This document shows, piece after piece, positions 1 through 9,444 of a stretch of 59,659 nt of DNA. Position 1 is the stretch's first letter, and the number at the start of each line of letters is the position of its first letter. The position numbers and the translations under genes are program-made. Source of the DNA: Alphaproteobacteria bacterium (GTDB taxonomy: Bacteria; Pseudomonadota; Alphaproteobacteria; RF32; CAG-239); assembly GCA_017470165.1 (NCBI GenBank), contig JAFUEX010000018.1, positions 1 through 59,659 on the forward strand. Reading direction: 5' to 3'. Under the pieces are notes generated by a model. The model was given only the letters and a program-made list of their open reading frames with translations. It ran no database searches and was not told the origin of the DNA.

Positions 1-320
1 GTGACAGCAAGGGCTTTGGGTGCATAATGGTCGGGAGACCCCTTATTCGCCGCGATGCAGCAAGGGGGGGTATTTCCTTAATGGTTGGGAGCCCCTGATT
101 TTTCAGAAACTATCGTTCCTGAAAAAGGCGTGATAGCATAATGAAGGAGAGGGGCAAGTTAAGAATTTCGGAGACTGTTTTTGATAAGAAATAAGAGAAA
201 AATTGCCGTTTATTTTGCCCATAAGAATATGAAGGTTTGGGGACGGTTATAAGTAAGTTAGTTAGTAATTAAGTTAGTTAGAGCTGGTAAGGTTTATGTG
301 AAGGTTATATAAACATAAAA
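1..320. other. Non-coding stretch, no gene recognised
   Basis: No convincing coding region in either strand. Two hairpins are visible: CCCCTT (about 40-45) with AAGGGG (about 62-67), and TTTTTCAG (99-106) with CTGAAAAA (119-126). The phrase TAATGGTYGGGAG occurs twice, near 26-38 and 79-90. A TAAGTTAGTTAG-like phrase is repeated near 252-285. The stretch lies outside the rpsI-derived repeat that starts at 321. It may be old intergenic DNA or a structured RNA; nothing more can be supported. Confidence 0.4.
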
Positions 321-389
321 AATGGGCTGGAAAATTCCCCAAACCACTGAAAATAAACAATATTTTCTTCGTGCTGATTAACGTTTGGA
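321..389. repeat. Duplicate of rpsI 3' end plus terminator (copy A)
   Basis: This segment matches 2041-2109 at about 60 of 69 positions by hand count, including an unbroken 23-base core around 349-371. Read on the minus strand it carries the last codons and stop of rpsI (Ser-Lys-Arg-stop), followed by the terminator palindrome, which here has several changes. No rpsI coding sequence precedes it. Direct repeats of a gene 3' end are typical of site-specific integration, so this could be an attachment-site copy. Confidence 0.6.
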
Positions 390-484
390 TAAAGAATAAT
401 AACTTTTTATAGTGTAAAATCAATATGTTATATGGTATATTTTTGTTATGTGAATATAATGTGAAATTTTTTTATAGTTATCTA

Positions 485-1117
485 CTAAAAACCTAATTCC
501 ACACAATTTTTAAAATCATCATCTTTGTTTTTGAAATGACGCCAAGCTTCATAACCATAATAAGTAAAGCAATGTGCTTTATTTTTCTCTTTTTTGCATA
601 CCATACTATATTCTCCGATTGTATTTTTTACTTTCCCATTATACCAATACATTTTGCAGTGACATTCATCGCAATACTTCAAATTAAAACGCAAAGTTTT
701 TTGATCATCATCTGAACAATAGTTTAAAACATAATTCCCATTACCAGTACTATGAAATACCGCTTCTTCTCCTACCCCTACGTGACAGGTTACTTCTGTA
801 TAATCATCATTATGCTCTTCACAAAAAAATTTTAAGTCTTCTTTTCTGCCTGTATTCTTTTCCGTGATTGTTCCCACACATCCCGCATTACCACAATTTG
901 CAAATGATGTCGGAAATTTGGATGAACCTGAAAGGTTGATATTTAAATTATATCCTTTTGTATCTCCTTTATAAGCATATTCAAAAACATCACCATTATC
1001 GCTGATTGTTTCGTATTTTTCAACCTTTAGAGCAAAGCATGGCCAATCTTGTGGCAAAGCATAAGCCTTGCCGCAAGAAAGGGCCATAAACAATATTAAA
1101 ATAATTTTATTTTTCAA
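485..1117 (-). CDS. Secreted cysteine-rich hypothetical protein
   Basis: I do not recognise the family. The 210-residue product starts with a clear Sec signal peptide (KNKIILILF, then a cleavage site after AYA near residue 20), so it should be periplasmic. The mature part is polar and has about 14 cysteines, including CDECHC in the middle, suggesting disulfides. The start is TTG at 1117 and overlaps the end of the upstream reading frame by 11 bases, suggesting translational coupling. The next ATG would cut off most of the signal peptide. It ends in two adjacent TAG stops. A small secreted protein coupled to a phage or effector-type gene could be an immunity or inhibitor protein, but that is inference from position only. 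Confidence 0.6.
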   Translation of the reverse strand: MKNKIILILFMALSCGKAYALPQDWPCFALKVEKYETISDNGDVFEYAYKGDTKGYNLNINLSGSSKFPTSFANCGNAGCVGTITEKNTGRKEDLKFFCEEHNDDYTEVTCHVGVGEEAVFHSTGNGNYVLNYCSDDDQKTLRFNLKYCDECHCKMYWYNGKVKNTIGEYSMVCKKEKNKAHCFTYYGYEAWRHFKNKDDDFKNCVELGF

Positions 1118-1295
1118 ATTCCCTTAACCTTGTTTCAATCCATAAAAATTTTGTTTTCAAATCAGGATCATTTATTTTATCATAATCCATATAATACTTA
1201 CCATTTTTATCCTTTTCAATATTCTTAAAAAATTTATTCATATAATCAATTCCTGTCCGGTGAATTGCTGCTAATAATCCTGTATCTGTTAGATC
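1107..1295 (-). pseudogene. In-frame 3' remnant of the MuF-like gene after an amber codon
   Basis: Directly after the TAG at 1298-1296 the same frame stays open for 62 more codons (starting Asp-Leu-Thr-Asp-Thr-Gly) to a TAA at 1109-1107. The translated stretch is protein-like, with TGLLAAIHRTG near its start and an amphipathic lysine-rich end. An internal ATG at 1241-1239 could start a 44-residue peptide. It most likely encodes the original C-terminal domain of the upstream gene, now cut off by a point mutation to TAG. The following gene begins inside its last codons. Confidence 0.5.
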
Positions 1296-1757
1296 CTATT
1301 CATGATCTTTGGCATATTGAGACAAGCCGGATAGGTCAACTTTTGCCACATCAGATTGTTTTACTCTATCCGATTGATATGGTTCCGCCCAGCAACGGCA
1401 ATTATAATCTTCTTTCGGATTCCCGCCTTGAGGAGGAATATATTTGTTGAATATTTTTCCCTCTCGCTCAGCGTGTGCGCCGCGCACCTTATCGTCTTTA
1501 CAGGTGCGCCAAATGTAATAATTTTCCGGATTTTCTTCCATATCATAAGCTAATATTTCCTTGATTTTCGGATTAGCCGTATTTTCACTTGCAACATCTA
1601 TTTGCTGCATATCCGAAACGGTTTCGGCATCCCTTGGATCAAGATAATACCAATCCGTTTCTCCTTTTTGCTTAGAATCACGTCTAATCGGCTTAAATCC
1701 GTTCATTCTTTGATATAAATCATTATATAATTCATCCATTGTTACTGTCCTTTCCAT
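1296..1757 (-). CDS. Phage MuF-like head morphogenesis domain protein, truncated
   Basis: The 153-residue product has the hallmark of the Mu gpF/SPP1 gp7 minor head protein domain: YIWRTCKDDKVRGAHAER, then after a spacer NPKEDYNCRCWAEPY (about residues 82-128). In phages this domain lies in a minor capsid protein involved in head assembly or DNA ejection; in some prophages it is fused to toxin domains. The protein is shorter than usual. It ends at a TAG beyond which the frame continues for 62 codons, so it looks truncated. It starts at ATG 1757, just after a terminator hairpin, with no other phage genes around. It is probably a decaying prophage fragment. Confidence 0.6.
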   Translation of the reverse strand: MERTVTMDELYNDLYQRMNGFKPIRRDSKQKGETDWYYLDPRDAETVSDMQQIDVASENTANPKIKEILAYDMEENPENYYIWRTCKDDKVRGAHAEREGKIFNKYIPPQGGNPKEDYNCRCWAEPYQSDRVKQSDVAKVDLSGLSQYAKDHE

Positions 1758-1761
1758 AAAA

Positions 1762-1793
1762 AAAGAGCCTATGTCTTAAAGACAAAGCTCTTT
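1762..1793 (-). terminator. Hairpin terminator upstream of the MuF-like gene
   Basis: AAAGAGC (1762-1768) pairs with GCTCTTT (1787-1793), and inside it TGTCTT can pair with AAGACA. On the minus strand the stem is followed by a run of T. It lies just before the ATG of the MuF-like gene, so it would stop readthrough coming from rpsI. Confidence 0.55.
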
Positions 1794-1827
1794 GTTGATA
1801 AAAAATATGGCAATAAAACGGGCATAA

Positions 1828-1859
1828 AAAAATCCCGCCATTTTTATGACAGGATTTTT
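1828..1859. terminator. AT-rich terminator-like hairpin
   Basis: AAAAATCC (about 1828-1835) and GGATTTTT (about 1852-1859) form an 8-bp stem with A/T runs on both sides, so it could act on either strand. It is the second of two closely spaced hairpins between rpsI and the MuF-like gene. The rest of 1794-2040 shows no gene. Confidence 0.45.
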
Positions 1860-2032
1860 ACCCACTCATCCACCATACCGAAATTTGTAACACCACCCGA
1901 CGGCTAAGTCAACAGACACACCCTGATATATCCACAAAAAGTTGATATTTTTAAATTATTAGCTGTAAATAATTTGTGAAATTTATGAACCGAGAATTTA
2001 ATAGAATCAGTATGATTGCCAGTATTATGTTC

Positions 2033-2068
2033 ATCAAAAAAATGGGTTGGAAAATTTTCCAGCCCATT
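2033..2068 (-). terminator. Terminator of the rplM-rpsI operon
   Basis: A nearly perfect palindrome (AATGGG..GGAAAA at 2041-2054 against TTTTCC..CCCATT at 2055-2068) lies about 30 bases past the rpsI stop. On the minus strand it runs into a T tract (2033-2042). Confidence 0.7.
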
Positions 2069-2109
2069 GAAAATAAACAATATTTTCTTCGCGCCAATTA
2101 ACGTTTGGA
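2041..2109. repeat. rpsI 3' end plus terminator (copy B, intact)
   Basis: This is the genuine rpsI 3' end with its terminator and is the partner of the direct repeat at 321-389. About 87 percent of positions match by hand count. The unbroken core is around 2069-2091. Confidence 0.6.
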
Positions 2110-2583
2110 GAATTGGTACGAACGGCGCGCTTTTGCACGGCCGTATTTCTTACGTTCAACCGCACGGTCATCGCGGGTAAGAAAACCAGCCTTTTTCAAG
2201 CACTCGCGCAACTCGGGCTCATAAGCGTTCAAAGCCCGTGAGATGCCGTGTTTGATGGCTCCGGCCTGACCGGACAACCCGCCGCCTTTTACAGTGCATA
2301 CCACATCAAATTCACCGGTGCGGTTAGCAACTTCAAACGGTTGGTTAATAATCATCTTCAAAACCGGACGTGCAAAATACTGATCAATGGTTTTATCATT
2401 GATGGTGATATTGCCTTTACCTGCCTTAATCCATACTCTGGCCACAGCGTCTTTTCTTCTGCCGGTGGCATAAGAGCGGCCAAATTTATCTTTCTTAGCC
2501 TTGCGGACAACCATCTCTTCAGTTGAGGTCTCGGCCTTGGCAGCCTTTTTAATATCCTTTAAGGATTCGATTTTCTCAGCCAT
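2098..2583 (-). CDS. rpsI: 30S ribosomal protein S9 (uS9)
   Basis: The protein binds 16S rRNA in the small-subunit head, and its basic C-terminal tail reaches the P-site tRNA. The 161-residue product carries the family core [14 protein letters not shown], the [19 protein letters not shown] loop, and a C-terminal end in Ser-Lys-Arg (family rule: terminal KR). A charged extension of about 30 residues at the N-terminus is common in alphaproteobacteria. It starts 2 bases after the rplM stop, so the two form the usual rplM-rpsI operon. Its 3' end and terminator are duplicated at 321-389. Confidence 0.97.
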   Translation of the reverse strand: MAEKIESLKDIKKAAKAETSTEEMVVRKAKKDKFGRSYATGRRKDAVARVWIKAGKGNITINDKTIDQYFARPVLKMIINQPFEVANRTGEFDVVCTVKGGGLSGQAGAIKHGISRALNAYEPELRECLKKAGFLTRDDRAVERKKYGRAKARRSYQFSKR

Positions 2584-2585
2584 AA

Positions 2586-3050
2586 TTACTTGCTCCTCTT
2601 ATTCTTGGGGTTTTGAGCGGCTATATCCAAAACTGTCGGATTTTGAGCAGTATGCGGATGATTCTCGCCGGCATAAACTTTCAACTTAGTCATTTGCTGG
2701 CGCCCCATCGGGTTGCGTGAAATCATACGTTCAACAGCCTTAATCACAACTCTTTCAGGAAAACGTCCGCGCAACAGTTTTTCCGCGGTAGTCTCTTTAA
2801 TACCGCCGGCCCAACCGGTGTGACGAAAATATTTCTTGGCCGACAATTTGTTGCCGGTCAACTTTACCTTGTCGGCATTGATAACAACTACATAGTCGCC
2901 GCAATCCAAATTAGGTACGAAATTCGGCTTATGCTTGCCACGCAGAATCTTGGCAATCTCCGCCGAGAGACGACCCAACACAACACCTTGCGCATCAACT
3001 ACATACCATTTTCTCTCAATGTCTGAGGGTTTTGTTGCATATGTGTTCAT
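2586..3050 (-). CDS. rplM: 50S ribosomal protein L13 (uL13)
   Basis: This is an early-assembly protein of the large subunit. The family segments are clear: [15 protein letters not shown] near the start, then [12 protein letters not shown] in the middle, and [21 protein letters not shown] at the C-terminal end. I chose the ATG at 3050 (product [10 protein letters not shown]...) because it has an AGAGAAA ribosome site and matches the family start. An upstream in-frame ATG at 3089 would add an atypical 13-residue tail. It is first in the rplM-rpsI operon and has a consensus promoter at 3095-3122. Confidence 0.96.
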   Translation of the reverse strand: MNTYATKPSDIERKWYVVDAQGVVLGRLSAEIAKILRGKHKPNFVPNLDCGDYVVVINADKVKLTGNKLSAKKYFRHTGWAGGIKETTAEKLLRGRFPERVVIKAVERMISRNPMGRQQMTKLKVYAGENHPHTAQNPTVLDIAAQNPKNKRSK

Positions 3051-3094
3051 CTTTTTCTCTCTGTTATTAAAATTAAATTCAATCATCAAACTCT

Positions 3095-3122
3095 GTTATA
3101 ATGTTTTTTTTCTTATTGTCAA
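3095..3122 (-). promoter_or_regulatory. Sigma70-type promoter of rplM-rpsI
   Basis: On the minus strand, TTGACA (3122-3117) and TATAAC (3100-3095) are separated by 16 bases, giving a start near 3088 and a short leader before the ATG at 3050. The remainder of the 3051-3315 gap serves as the divergent upstream region of the efflux operon; no clear operator or regulator gene is visible. Confidence 0.7.
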
Positions 3123-3315
3123 CAAATTTTTTTGAGTAATTTTCAATAAGTTAGCAAGAGGTAAAATATTACCGCTAAGTAACTGTATGATTATTCTTAA
3201 TTTTAACCGGTTTTTACCATTATTAAAAAATACCTCCTTTGGTATAAGTTGGCGAAAATAAATTCGAGGCTTATGTATAAGAACAATTATCAAGCCCAAT
3301 TTTTTAGGATTAGTA

Positions 3316-4437
3316 ATGAGTATCTGGTTAAAATTTCGCTATTTTTTAATTGCTGCCGGCATATTGGTCTACCATTTGGTGTTCAATATTTTGAGTGCCG
3401 GTTCTGCGGTTCCCGCTCAAGCAGACATTTTAGAACTCAATGCCATACCGATTGACCAACGCGAAGTTCGATTGGAAAAAAAATTTGTCGGCTATGTAAT
3501 TCCCATTGAACAAGTTATGATGGCGGCCAATGCCGAGGGTTATATTGATGATGTATTGGTTGAAGGCGGGCAAAATGTAAAAGTCGGCGATAATTTGGTG
3601 CTTATTGACCAGCGTCCTTATCAAGCGCAACTGGAAGCTGCTAAAGCTGCTGTCGCTCAGGCCGATGCCGAATACCAAAATGCGAAGAGTTATTATAAAC
3701 GTGTGCGCCAATCCGGCAAACAAGCCTTTTCGGCCTTAGAGCGCGACAATGCTCTCAGCCGTTACAAATCAACCTATGCTGCATATCAACAAGCGCTTGC
3801 CAATGTTCACAAGGCTGAAATTGACCTTAATTACACCGTGGTGCAGGCTCCCATCAACGGTATTGTCGGCAATATTTTTATCACCAAAGGCAATTACATA
3901 ACTCCCAATACCTCTATGTTTTCGTTGGTTCAATCCGATCCTGTGCGCGTGGTGTTTTCTATGCCTGATAAAGATTTTTGGCGCCTTACCCGCGGACAAG
4001 AAAATAAATTTTCCGATGAAACCATAAAAATTTCTTTGCCTGACGGACAGGTTTATCCGCATAACGGAATTTTTAAATTTTATGACAATGTGCTTGACAA
4101 ATCGACCAATTCCATTGCTGTTTATGCCGATTTCGCCAATCCCGAACGCGAGCTTATTGCCAATCAATATGTGGATGTTTTGCTGCAAAATCCGCCTTTG
4201 AGAGCCTCGCTTATCCGCAAAAATTATGCCATTATTAAAGATAGCGGCATCTTTGCTTATATTGCAGCACCAGGACGACTCAAATTGGTAAAACTTGAGG
4301 TAGCAGGTACTTTGGGCGATTTTTATGCCGTTACCAACCGATTTGCAGCGGATGAATATTTGATAACCGACAACATTACGGCCGTTCCACCCTCAGCCAA
4401 GGTTAAAATAATGGTATCATCTAAGGAGAACAGTTAA
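3316..4437 (+). CDS. RND efflux periplasmic adaptor (membrane fusion protein)
   Basis: This is the periplasmic adaptor linking the inner-membrane RND pump to the outer-membrane channel. It is 373 residues. The N-terminal hydrophobic segment (about residues 8-32) ends in a plausible cleavage site AQA-D. Next come a biotinyl-lipoyl half ([24 protein letters not shown]), a helical hairpin rich in Ala and Gln (about 100-170), the second lipoyl half ([13 protein letters not shown]), and a beta-barrel and membrane-proximal domain. It is of the AcrA/MexE type. The stop is one base before the GTG of the pump gene, and a Shine-Dalgarno sequence for that gene lies inside this one. There is no local regulator gene, so control is not apparent. 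Confidence 0.9.
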   Translation: MSIWLKFRYFLIAAGILVYHLVFNILSAGSAVPAQADILELNAIPIDQREVRLEKKFVGYVIPIEQVMMAANAEGYIDDVLVEGGQNVKVGDNLVLIDQRPYQAQLEAAKAAVAQADAEYQNAKSYYKRVRQSGKQAFSALERDNALSRYKSTYAAYQQALANVHKAEIDLNYTVVQAPINGIVGNIFITKGNYITPNTSMFSLVQSDPVRVVFSMPDKDFWRLTRGQENKFSDETIKISLPDGQVYPHNGIFKFYDNVLDKSTNSIAVYADFANPERELIANQYVDVLLQNPPLRASLIRKNYAIIKDSGIFAYIAAPGRLKLVKLEVAGTLGDFYAVTNRFAADEYLITDNITAVPPSAKVKIMVSSKENS

Positions 4438-4438
4438 A

Positions 4439-7400
4439 GTGTTTTCTAAGTATTTTATTGACCGGCCGGTTTTTGCCGGAGTAGTCTCCATAATTATGGT
4501 GTTGCTGGGGTTATTGGCGATTGCCGTGTTGCCGGTGTCGCAATATCCCGACATTATACCTCCGCAAATTGTTTTGCGAGCCACTTATCCCGGAGCTTCG
4601 GCGCAAGTGTTGGTTGATACTGTAGCCATTCCGATTGAAAATGCCATCAATGGTGTCGAGGGTATGCTTTATATGTCCTCTACCGCCAATGACAACGGAA
4701 GTTACAAACTGACCATAACCTTTAATGTCGGCACCGATGCGGATATGGCGCGGGTTAAGGTGCAGAACCGCTTGCAGCAAATAACCTCGCAGCTTCCCGA
4801 AGAAGTGACGCGTCAGGGCATTGATATTACCACCCAGCTTTCCAATATGTTGGCAATGTTGGTTCTGCGTTCGCCCAACAATACTTATGACAGTCTGTAT
4901 CTTTCCAACTTTGCTTATGAAAACATCAAAAATCCGCTGTTGCGCATCAAAGGTATGGGGGATGTGCAGATTTTCGGGCCGCAACACGCTATGCGCATTT
5001 GGCTCAATCCGGAAAAAATTGCTTCACTGGGGCTAAACAGCACCGACATAATTAATGCCGTGGCTTCGCAAAATCGTCAAGCATCAGCCGGATTTTTGGG
5101 GGCGGCTCCCAGCCCGCAGCAAAACCCGATTGTCTTGAGTATTACCACCAAAGGTATGCTGGATGAGGTAGAAGAATTTGAAAACATCGTAGTGGCAACC
5201 TCAGAGGAGGGCGGTATCGTAAAACTCAGCGATGTAGCGCGCGTGGAAATAGGGGCGGATTCTTATAATATGAATGCACATTTTGATAATGCTCCGGCCG
5301 TTATTCTCAGTCTTAGTCAGACACCGGGGTCAAACTCGCTGGATATTATGCGCCAGACCGAAAAACAAATCGCCGCGCTCAATCAAACTTTCCCTGCCGA
5401 TATTGTGTTGCGCACCGCCTATGATTCCACTGATTTTGTGCGTGCCTCCATCAGCGGTATTATCGAAACCCTTATCATAACTTTTTTGCTGGTAGTGCTG
5501 GTAACCTATATATTTTTGCAAAAAGTAAGCACTACTTTTATTCCCCTGATTACCATTCCGGTTTCGCTAATCGCTACTTTTGCCGTTATTTATGCCCTCG
5601 GGTTTGATATCAATATCCTGACCCTGTTTGCCATGATTTTGGCCATAGGGCTGGTGGTTGATGATGCTATTATTGTAGTTGAGCGTGTAGAATATCTTAT
5701 TCGTCACGAACAACTTGATGCTCATCAAGCCGCAGTTAAAGCAATGGAGCAGATAGGCAGTGCGATTGTTGCTACAACTTTTGTTTTGCTGTCAATTTTC
5801 GTGCCGGTCGGGTTGATGGTCGGTATTACCGGAAAGATTTATCAGCAGTTTGCCATCACTATTGCTGCTTCGGTATTGTTTTCGGCGATTAACGCGCTTA
5901 CACTCAGTCCTTCGCTTTGTGCCATTTTCCTGCGCGGCAATCCTTCGGAATATACCAACAAATTTTTTAATTGGTTTGATAATATGATTGAATACGGCAA
6001 ACAAAAATATCTTAGTGCGGTTACTTTCTTTGCCCGATCTTGGAAGGCGACTTGCTTGGCTACTTTTGTTACGATAGCACTGATTGTGCTGTTGATGAAA
6101 ACGACCCCCACTTCCTTTTTGCCACAGGAAGATCAGGGTATTATTTTTGCCAATATCCAATTATCCGACACGGCAACTATAAACCAAACCAACGAAGTTT
6201 TGGCCGAACTGGCAAAAAAGATTATGCCGCATTCGGGGGTGGCCTATTTTATTTCGGTGGCCGGTTTTTCTTTATTGTCAGGCGAGGGAGAAAACAACGC
6301 TCTGGCGGTCATCGGCCTCAAAAATTGGAGCAAGCGCTCAAGCTCTGATTTGTCAATGCAAAGCCTGCTCGGTGATTTTGCGCGCCGCTATGCGCAAAAT
6401 CCGAGGGCACAAATTGACTTTTTTGCCCCGCCGTCTATCCCCGGAGTGGGTACGGCTGACGGACTGTCATTAGAACTTTTGGCCACCGATGGCAGTGTTA
6501 CCGGCATTCAGTTGTCGGAAGAATTGCAAAGATTTTTGCAGCATCTCAACCGCCTTAATGAATTATCCTATGCTTTCAGCACCTATCGTGCTGATACGCC
6601 GCATATATTTTTAGATATAGACCGCATCAAAATGGAAAGTCTCAATATTCGCTTGAGTAATTTGTTTTCGACCCTTGGGCACAATTTGGGCTCGAGTTAT
6701 ATCAACAATATTACCCGCGGCGGGCAGGTTAATAAAGTTATTGCTCAAGCCGATTTTGCCTATCGGCAAAATATCGATGATATCCTCGGTCTGTATGTGA
6801 AATCTGATGCCGGAGATATGGTGCGTGTAAAAAATTTTATTAATCCTCGCTTTGCCATATCCCCCAAGATACTTTATCGGTATAACTTATATTCTGCGGC
6901 TGATATTACTGCCCAAACCAAATCAGGCATTGCCACCGGCAAAGCGATTGAGGCGGTGGAACAGGCCGCTAAACAATACCTTTCCAATGAATATTCAATT
7001 GCTTGGACCGGACTTAGTCTGCAAGAAACCCAAGCCTCAGGTGTAGTTATCATACTAATTATCTTGGCGTTGATTTTTTGCTATTTGTTTTTGGCGGCTC
7101 TTTATGAAAGCTGGATGCTGAGCTGGGCGGTGATGTTTTCCACCGTTTTTGCCATACTTGGTGCTTTGTTGGGCTTAAAGGCTATGGGGCAACATTTGAG
7201 TATATATGCTCAACTCGGTTTGGTGATGCTTATCGGATTGGCTGCCAAAAATGCCATTTTGATTGTTGAGTTCACCAAAGAATATCGCGACAAAGGTATG
7301 GCCATTCTGCAAGCGGCGCAAAAAGGAGCGCAAGAGCGTTTTCGTGCCGTTTTGATGACAGCTTTAACCTTTGTTTTGGGAGTGTTTCCGATGATTATTG

Positions 7401-7582
7401 TCAAAGGAGCCGGCGCCGCCAGTCAACACGCCATCGGTGCGGCAGTGTTTTTCGGGATGATTGCCGCAACCGTTATCGGCATAATTTTTATTCCTGCGTT
7501 GTTCGCGCTGTTTGAACATATCAAAGAAATTAATTGGCGTGAGTTCTACAACCATCGGAGGCAAACCAATGAACAAAACTAA
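4439..7582 (+). CDS. RND multidrug efflux permease, HAE1 (AcrB-like) family
   Basis: This is a proton-driven inner-membrane pump exporting hydrophobic or amphiphilic compounds. It is 1047 residues, the family length, and begins [23 protein letters not shown] as HAE1 pumps do. The TM4 pair Asp-Asp is present in [12 protein letters not shown] (about residues 400-411), and the TM10 lysine in [13 protein letters not shown] (near 930), so the proton relay looks intact. The first and second halves each have a large periplasmic loop. The start is GTG at 4439, one base after the adaptor stop, with AAGGAG upstream. The 3' end overlaps the outer-membrane factor by 14 bases. Substrate cannot be told from sequence. 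Confidence 0.95.
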   Translation: MFSKYFIDRPVFAGVVSIIMVLLGLLAIAVLPVSQYPDIIPPQIVLRATYPGASAQVLVDTVAIPIENAINGVEGMLYMSSTANDNGSYKLTITFNVGTDADMARVKVQNRLQQITSQLPEEVTRQGIDITTQLSNMLAMLVLRSPNNTYDSLYLSNFAYENIKNPLLRIKGMGDVQIFGPQHAMRIWLNPEKIASLGLNSTDIINAVASQNRQASAGFLGAAPSPQQNPIVLSITTKGMLDEVEEFENIVVATSEEGGIVKLSDVARVEIGADSYNMNAHFDNAPAVILSLSQTPGSNSLDIMRQTEKQIAALNQTFPADIVLRTAYDSTDFVRASISGIIETLIITFLLVVLVTYIFLQKVSTTFIPLITIPVSLIATFAVIYALGFDINILTLFAMILAIGLVVDDAIIVVERVEYLIRHEQLDAHQAAVKAMEQIGSAIVATTFVLLSIFVPVGLMVGITGKIYQQFAITIAASVLFSAINALTLSPSLCAIFLRGNPSEYTNKFFNWFDNMIEYGKQKYLSAVTFFARSWKATCLATFVTIALIVLLMKTTPTSFLPQEDQGIIFANIQLSDTATINQTNEVLAELAKKIMPHSGVAYFISVAGFSLLSGEGENNALAVIGLKNWSKRSSSDLSMQSLLGDFARRYAQNPRAQIDFFAPPSIPGVGTADGLSLELLATDGSVTGIQLSEELQRFLQHLNRLNELSYAFSTYRADTPHIFLDIDRIKMESLNIRLSNLFSTLGHNLGSSYINNITRGGQVNKVIAQADFAYRQNIDDILGLYVKSDAGDMVRVKNFINPRFAISPKILYRYNLYSAADITAQTKSGIATGKAIEAVEQAAKQYLSNEYSIAWTGLSLQETQASGVVIILIILALIFCYLFLAALYESWMLSWAVMFSTVFAILGALLGLKAMGQHLSIYAQLGLVMLIGLAAKNAILIVEFTKEYRDKGMAILQAAQKGAQERFRAVLMTALTFVLGVFPMIIVKGAGAASQHAIGAAVFFGMIAATVIGIIFIPALFALFEHIKEINWREFYNHRRQTNEQN

Positions 7583-8954
7583 ATTAGCCTCAGTGCTGCT
7601 GGTCTGGAGTTGTTTTGCCTGTGCCGCAGGGCCAAACTATAATGAACCCATCGGCTATAGCGACCAAGATATTGCACAAAGTTTGGACCTTGCCGCAGAC
7701 GATGATTTTCCGCAACTGAGTCCTTTTTGGCAATGGCAAGATGAGAGCTTGCTTGAATTGATTAACTTGAGTTTGACACAGTCGCCCGATGCCAAAAAGG
7801 CCGTTGAGCAAATGCGACAGGCGCGCTATAATCTAAGCATTGCCCGTGCACAGTTCGGTCCGGTTATTGATGCCGCCGGCGGTTATACCAAATCCGATAG
7901 TTTTCAAACACCCGACCTTAAAAGCAAAAGCGAATACTTTACTCTCGGATTTGATGCTGCTTGGGAAATTGATATTTGGGGCAAAACTCGGCGCTTAAAC
8001 GAAAGTCAGGAAGCTATGTTGCAAGCTGCTGCCAGTAATTATGCCAATGTCAGGCTGGCGCTGGTTGCCGAGGTGGCTTCTAATTATATTAACTATCGCG
8101 CTTACGAAAAAATGTTGCAAATTATGGAACAAAACTATCACTTGCAAACCGAGATATTGCAAGTTGTACAAGAAAAATACCGCGCCGGTATCGCCGATGA
8201 ACTGGAACTGGAGCAGGCTAAATCCGCCCGCTATTCCACTCAAGGTCAAATTCCTCCGCTCAAGACTGCCATGGCAGCCTATCGCAATGCATTGGTCAAA
8301 CTAACCGGCACACTTTCTGCCGATTTGCCCATCAAAGACAGTCAAATTATGAGCCGTTCACCGGAAGTTAACATTGCCGAATTGCTTAATCTTCCGGCAT
8401 CTGCCATCCGCTTGAGACCGGATGTTAAATATTTTGAGCGCAGGTTGGCGGCGCAAAATGCATTGGTGGGCAAGGCGGTTGCCGATATGCTGCCCGCTCT
8501 TTCGCTTAAATCACTATTTGGCTGGCAAAACACCACTTTATCGCCGATTATCGCTGAGGGCTATCAAGTATATTCGCTTGCCGGAAATTTAAGTCAACCG
8601 CTATGGCATTGGGGAGCTCTATACAACGCTGTTAACTTACAAAAAAGCGCTACCAAAGAAGCCTATTACGACTATCAAACGGCAATGCTTGCTGCCATTG
8701 TTGATGTGCACAACAGTTTGCAAAATCTGCAAAATCAACACAAACGGATTAATCTCACGGCGCAAAATCGCGATGCCAACGCTAAAATTTTGCGCTTAAG
8801 TATGATAAAATATCGCAACGGATTGATAGAGTTTGCCGATGTGCTGCAGTCCGAACAAAACAAACTAGCTGCCGACAAAGAATATACCCAAAATCTTGCT
8901 GATGTGTATTTAAGCCTTATCAGCTTTAACAAAGCCGCCGGTCGCGGGCTCTAA
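7569..8954 (+). CDS. NodT-type outer-membrane efflux lipoprotein (TolC family)
   Basis: This is the trimeric outer-membrane channel completing the tripartite pump. I chose ATG 7569 because GGAGG precedes it and it gives a compact signal sequence with Cys18 followed by AAGPNYNEP, the GPDY-type phrase found right after the acylated cysteine in NodT/OprM proteins. The residues before Cys18 are not an ideal lipobox, so acylation is likely but not certain. Two TolC repeats follow, with typical heptads and [11 protein letters not shown] near the first repeat. It overlaps the pump gene by 14 bases. Its stop is close to that of the convergent lipoprotein gene at 8973. Confidence 0.9.
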   Translation: MNKTKLASVLLVWSCFACAAGPNYNEPIGYSDQDIAQSLDLAADDDFPQLSPFWQWQDESLLELINLSLTQSPDAKKAVEQMRQARYNLSIARAQFGPVIDAAGGYTKSDSFQTPDLKSKSEYFTLGFDAAWEIDIWGKTRRLNESQEAMLQAAASNYANVRLALVAEVASNYINYRAYEKMLQIMEQNYHLQTEILQVVQEKYRAGIADELELEQAKSARYSTQGQIPPLKTAMAAYRNALVKLTGTLSADLPIKDSQIMSRSPEVNIAELLNLPASAIRLRPDVKYFERRLAAQNALVGKAVADMLPALSLKSLFGWQNTTLSPIIAEGYQVYSLAGNLSQPLWHWGALYNAVNLQKSATKEAYYDYQTAMLAAIVDVHNSLQNLQNQHKRINLTAQNRDANAKILRLSMIKYRNGLIEFADVLQSEQNKLAADKEYTQNLADVYLSLISFNKAAGRGL

Positions 8955-8972
8955 ATGGGAACATATCGCGGA

Positions 8973-9443
8973 TTAATCATAATAATCGCGCTGACTGAAC
9001 GGATGCCACAAGTTCGGCTGCCGCGCTTTATAAAGATTAATATTGGTAATCTCTGGAATGTCGTGGTTGCGGAACCAGTAGCCTTTTTCTTTCATACAAG
9101 TTACATATTTGTGCGGGTCTATGTCATAATCATCGTATGGGGCATTGACAATCAGCGGAGTTGCTCCCTCATAGGGGATATAGCTAGCCCAAATACCTCT
9201 GTCCGAATTCCAGTCGGCGCGGGTGTTCAAATGCGTTTCTTCGGTATAAAACCACGATTGAAAATCTGGAAACCACTTGATGGCCTTGCCGTGTTGCAAA
9301 CACTCCTTATGGTCGCGCACAAACCGCTCTACACCGGTGCGTGTACGCTCCCAGTGATATACCAACTGCCCTACACCACCGGAAAAATATGAGCAAGCGC
9401 CCAACCAACAACATCCGATTATCAAAGCTCCGATTTTTTTCAT
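8973..9443 (-). CDS. Small hypothetical lipoprotein
   Basis: The 156-residue product starts with a lipoprotein signal peptide ending LGAC (Cys17), so it should be membrane anchored facing the periplasm. The mature part is rich in Trp, Tyr and His, with DHKECLQHG and CMKEKGYWF, the pattern of small alphaproteobacterial lipoproteins in which two cysteines may bond. I do not recognise a named family. It starts one base after the GST gene ends, so the two are probably co-transcribed. Function unknown. Confidence 0.75.
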   Translation of the reverse strand: MKKIGALIIGCCWLGACSYFSGGVGQLVYHWERTRTGVERFVRDHKECLQHGKAIKWFPDFQSWFYTEETHLNTRADWNSDRGIWASYIPYEGATPLIVNAPYDDYDIDPHKYVTCMKEKGYWFRNHDIPEITNINLYKARQPNLWHPFSQRDYYD

Positions 9444-9444
9444 T

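Larger units (their letters stand above)
321..2109. mobile_element. Putative remnant of an element integrated at the rpsI 3' end
   Basis: An AT-rich 1.65-kb stretch is bounded by two direct repeats made of the rpsI 3' end and its terminator (321-389 and 2041-2109). It contains a phage MuF-like gene interrupted by an amber codon, a secreted Cys-rich protein overlapping its tail, and two terminator-like hairpins. There is no integrase. The structure fits a prophage or genomic island that was deleted down to a remnant. An alternative is a local duplication of the rpsI terminator unrelated to integration. Confidence 0.4.

Noticed and set aside
1296-1298. TAG read as a sense codon (stop-codon reassignment)
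   Set aside because: TAG ends many clear genes here (rpoB, rpoC, ppdK, rplO, the first cassette methyltransferase), and the neighbouring Cys-rich gene ends in TAG-TAG, so TAG is a normal stop in this genome.
8955-9392. Plus-strand frame opposite the small lipoprotein gene
   Set aside because: The minus-strand frame has a lipoprotein signal and fits the operon with the GST gene; the plus-strand one has no such support.
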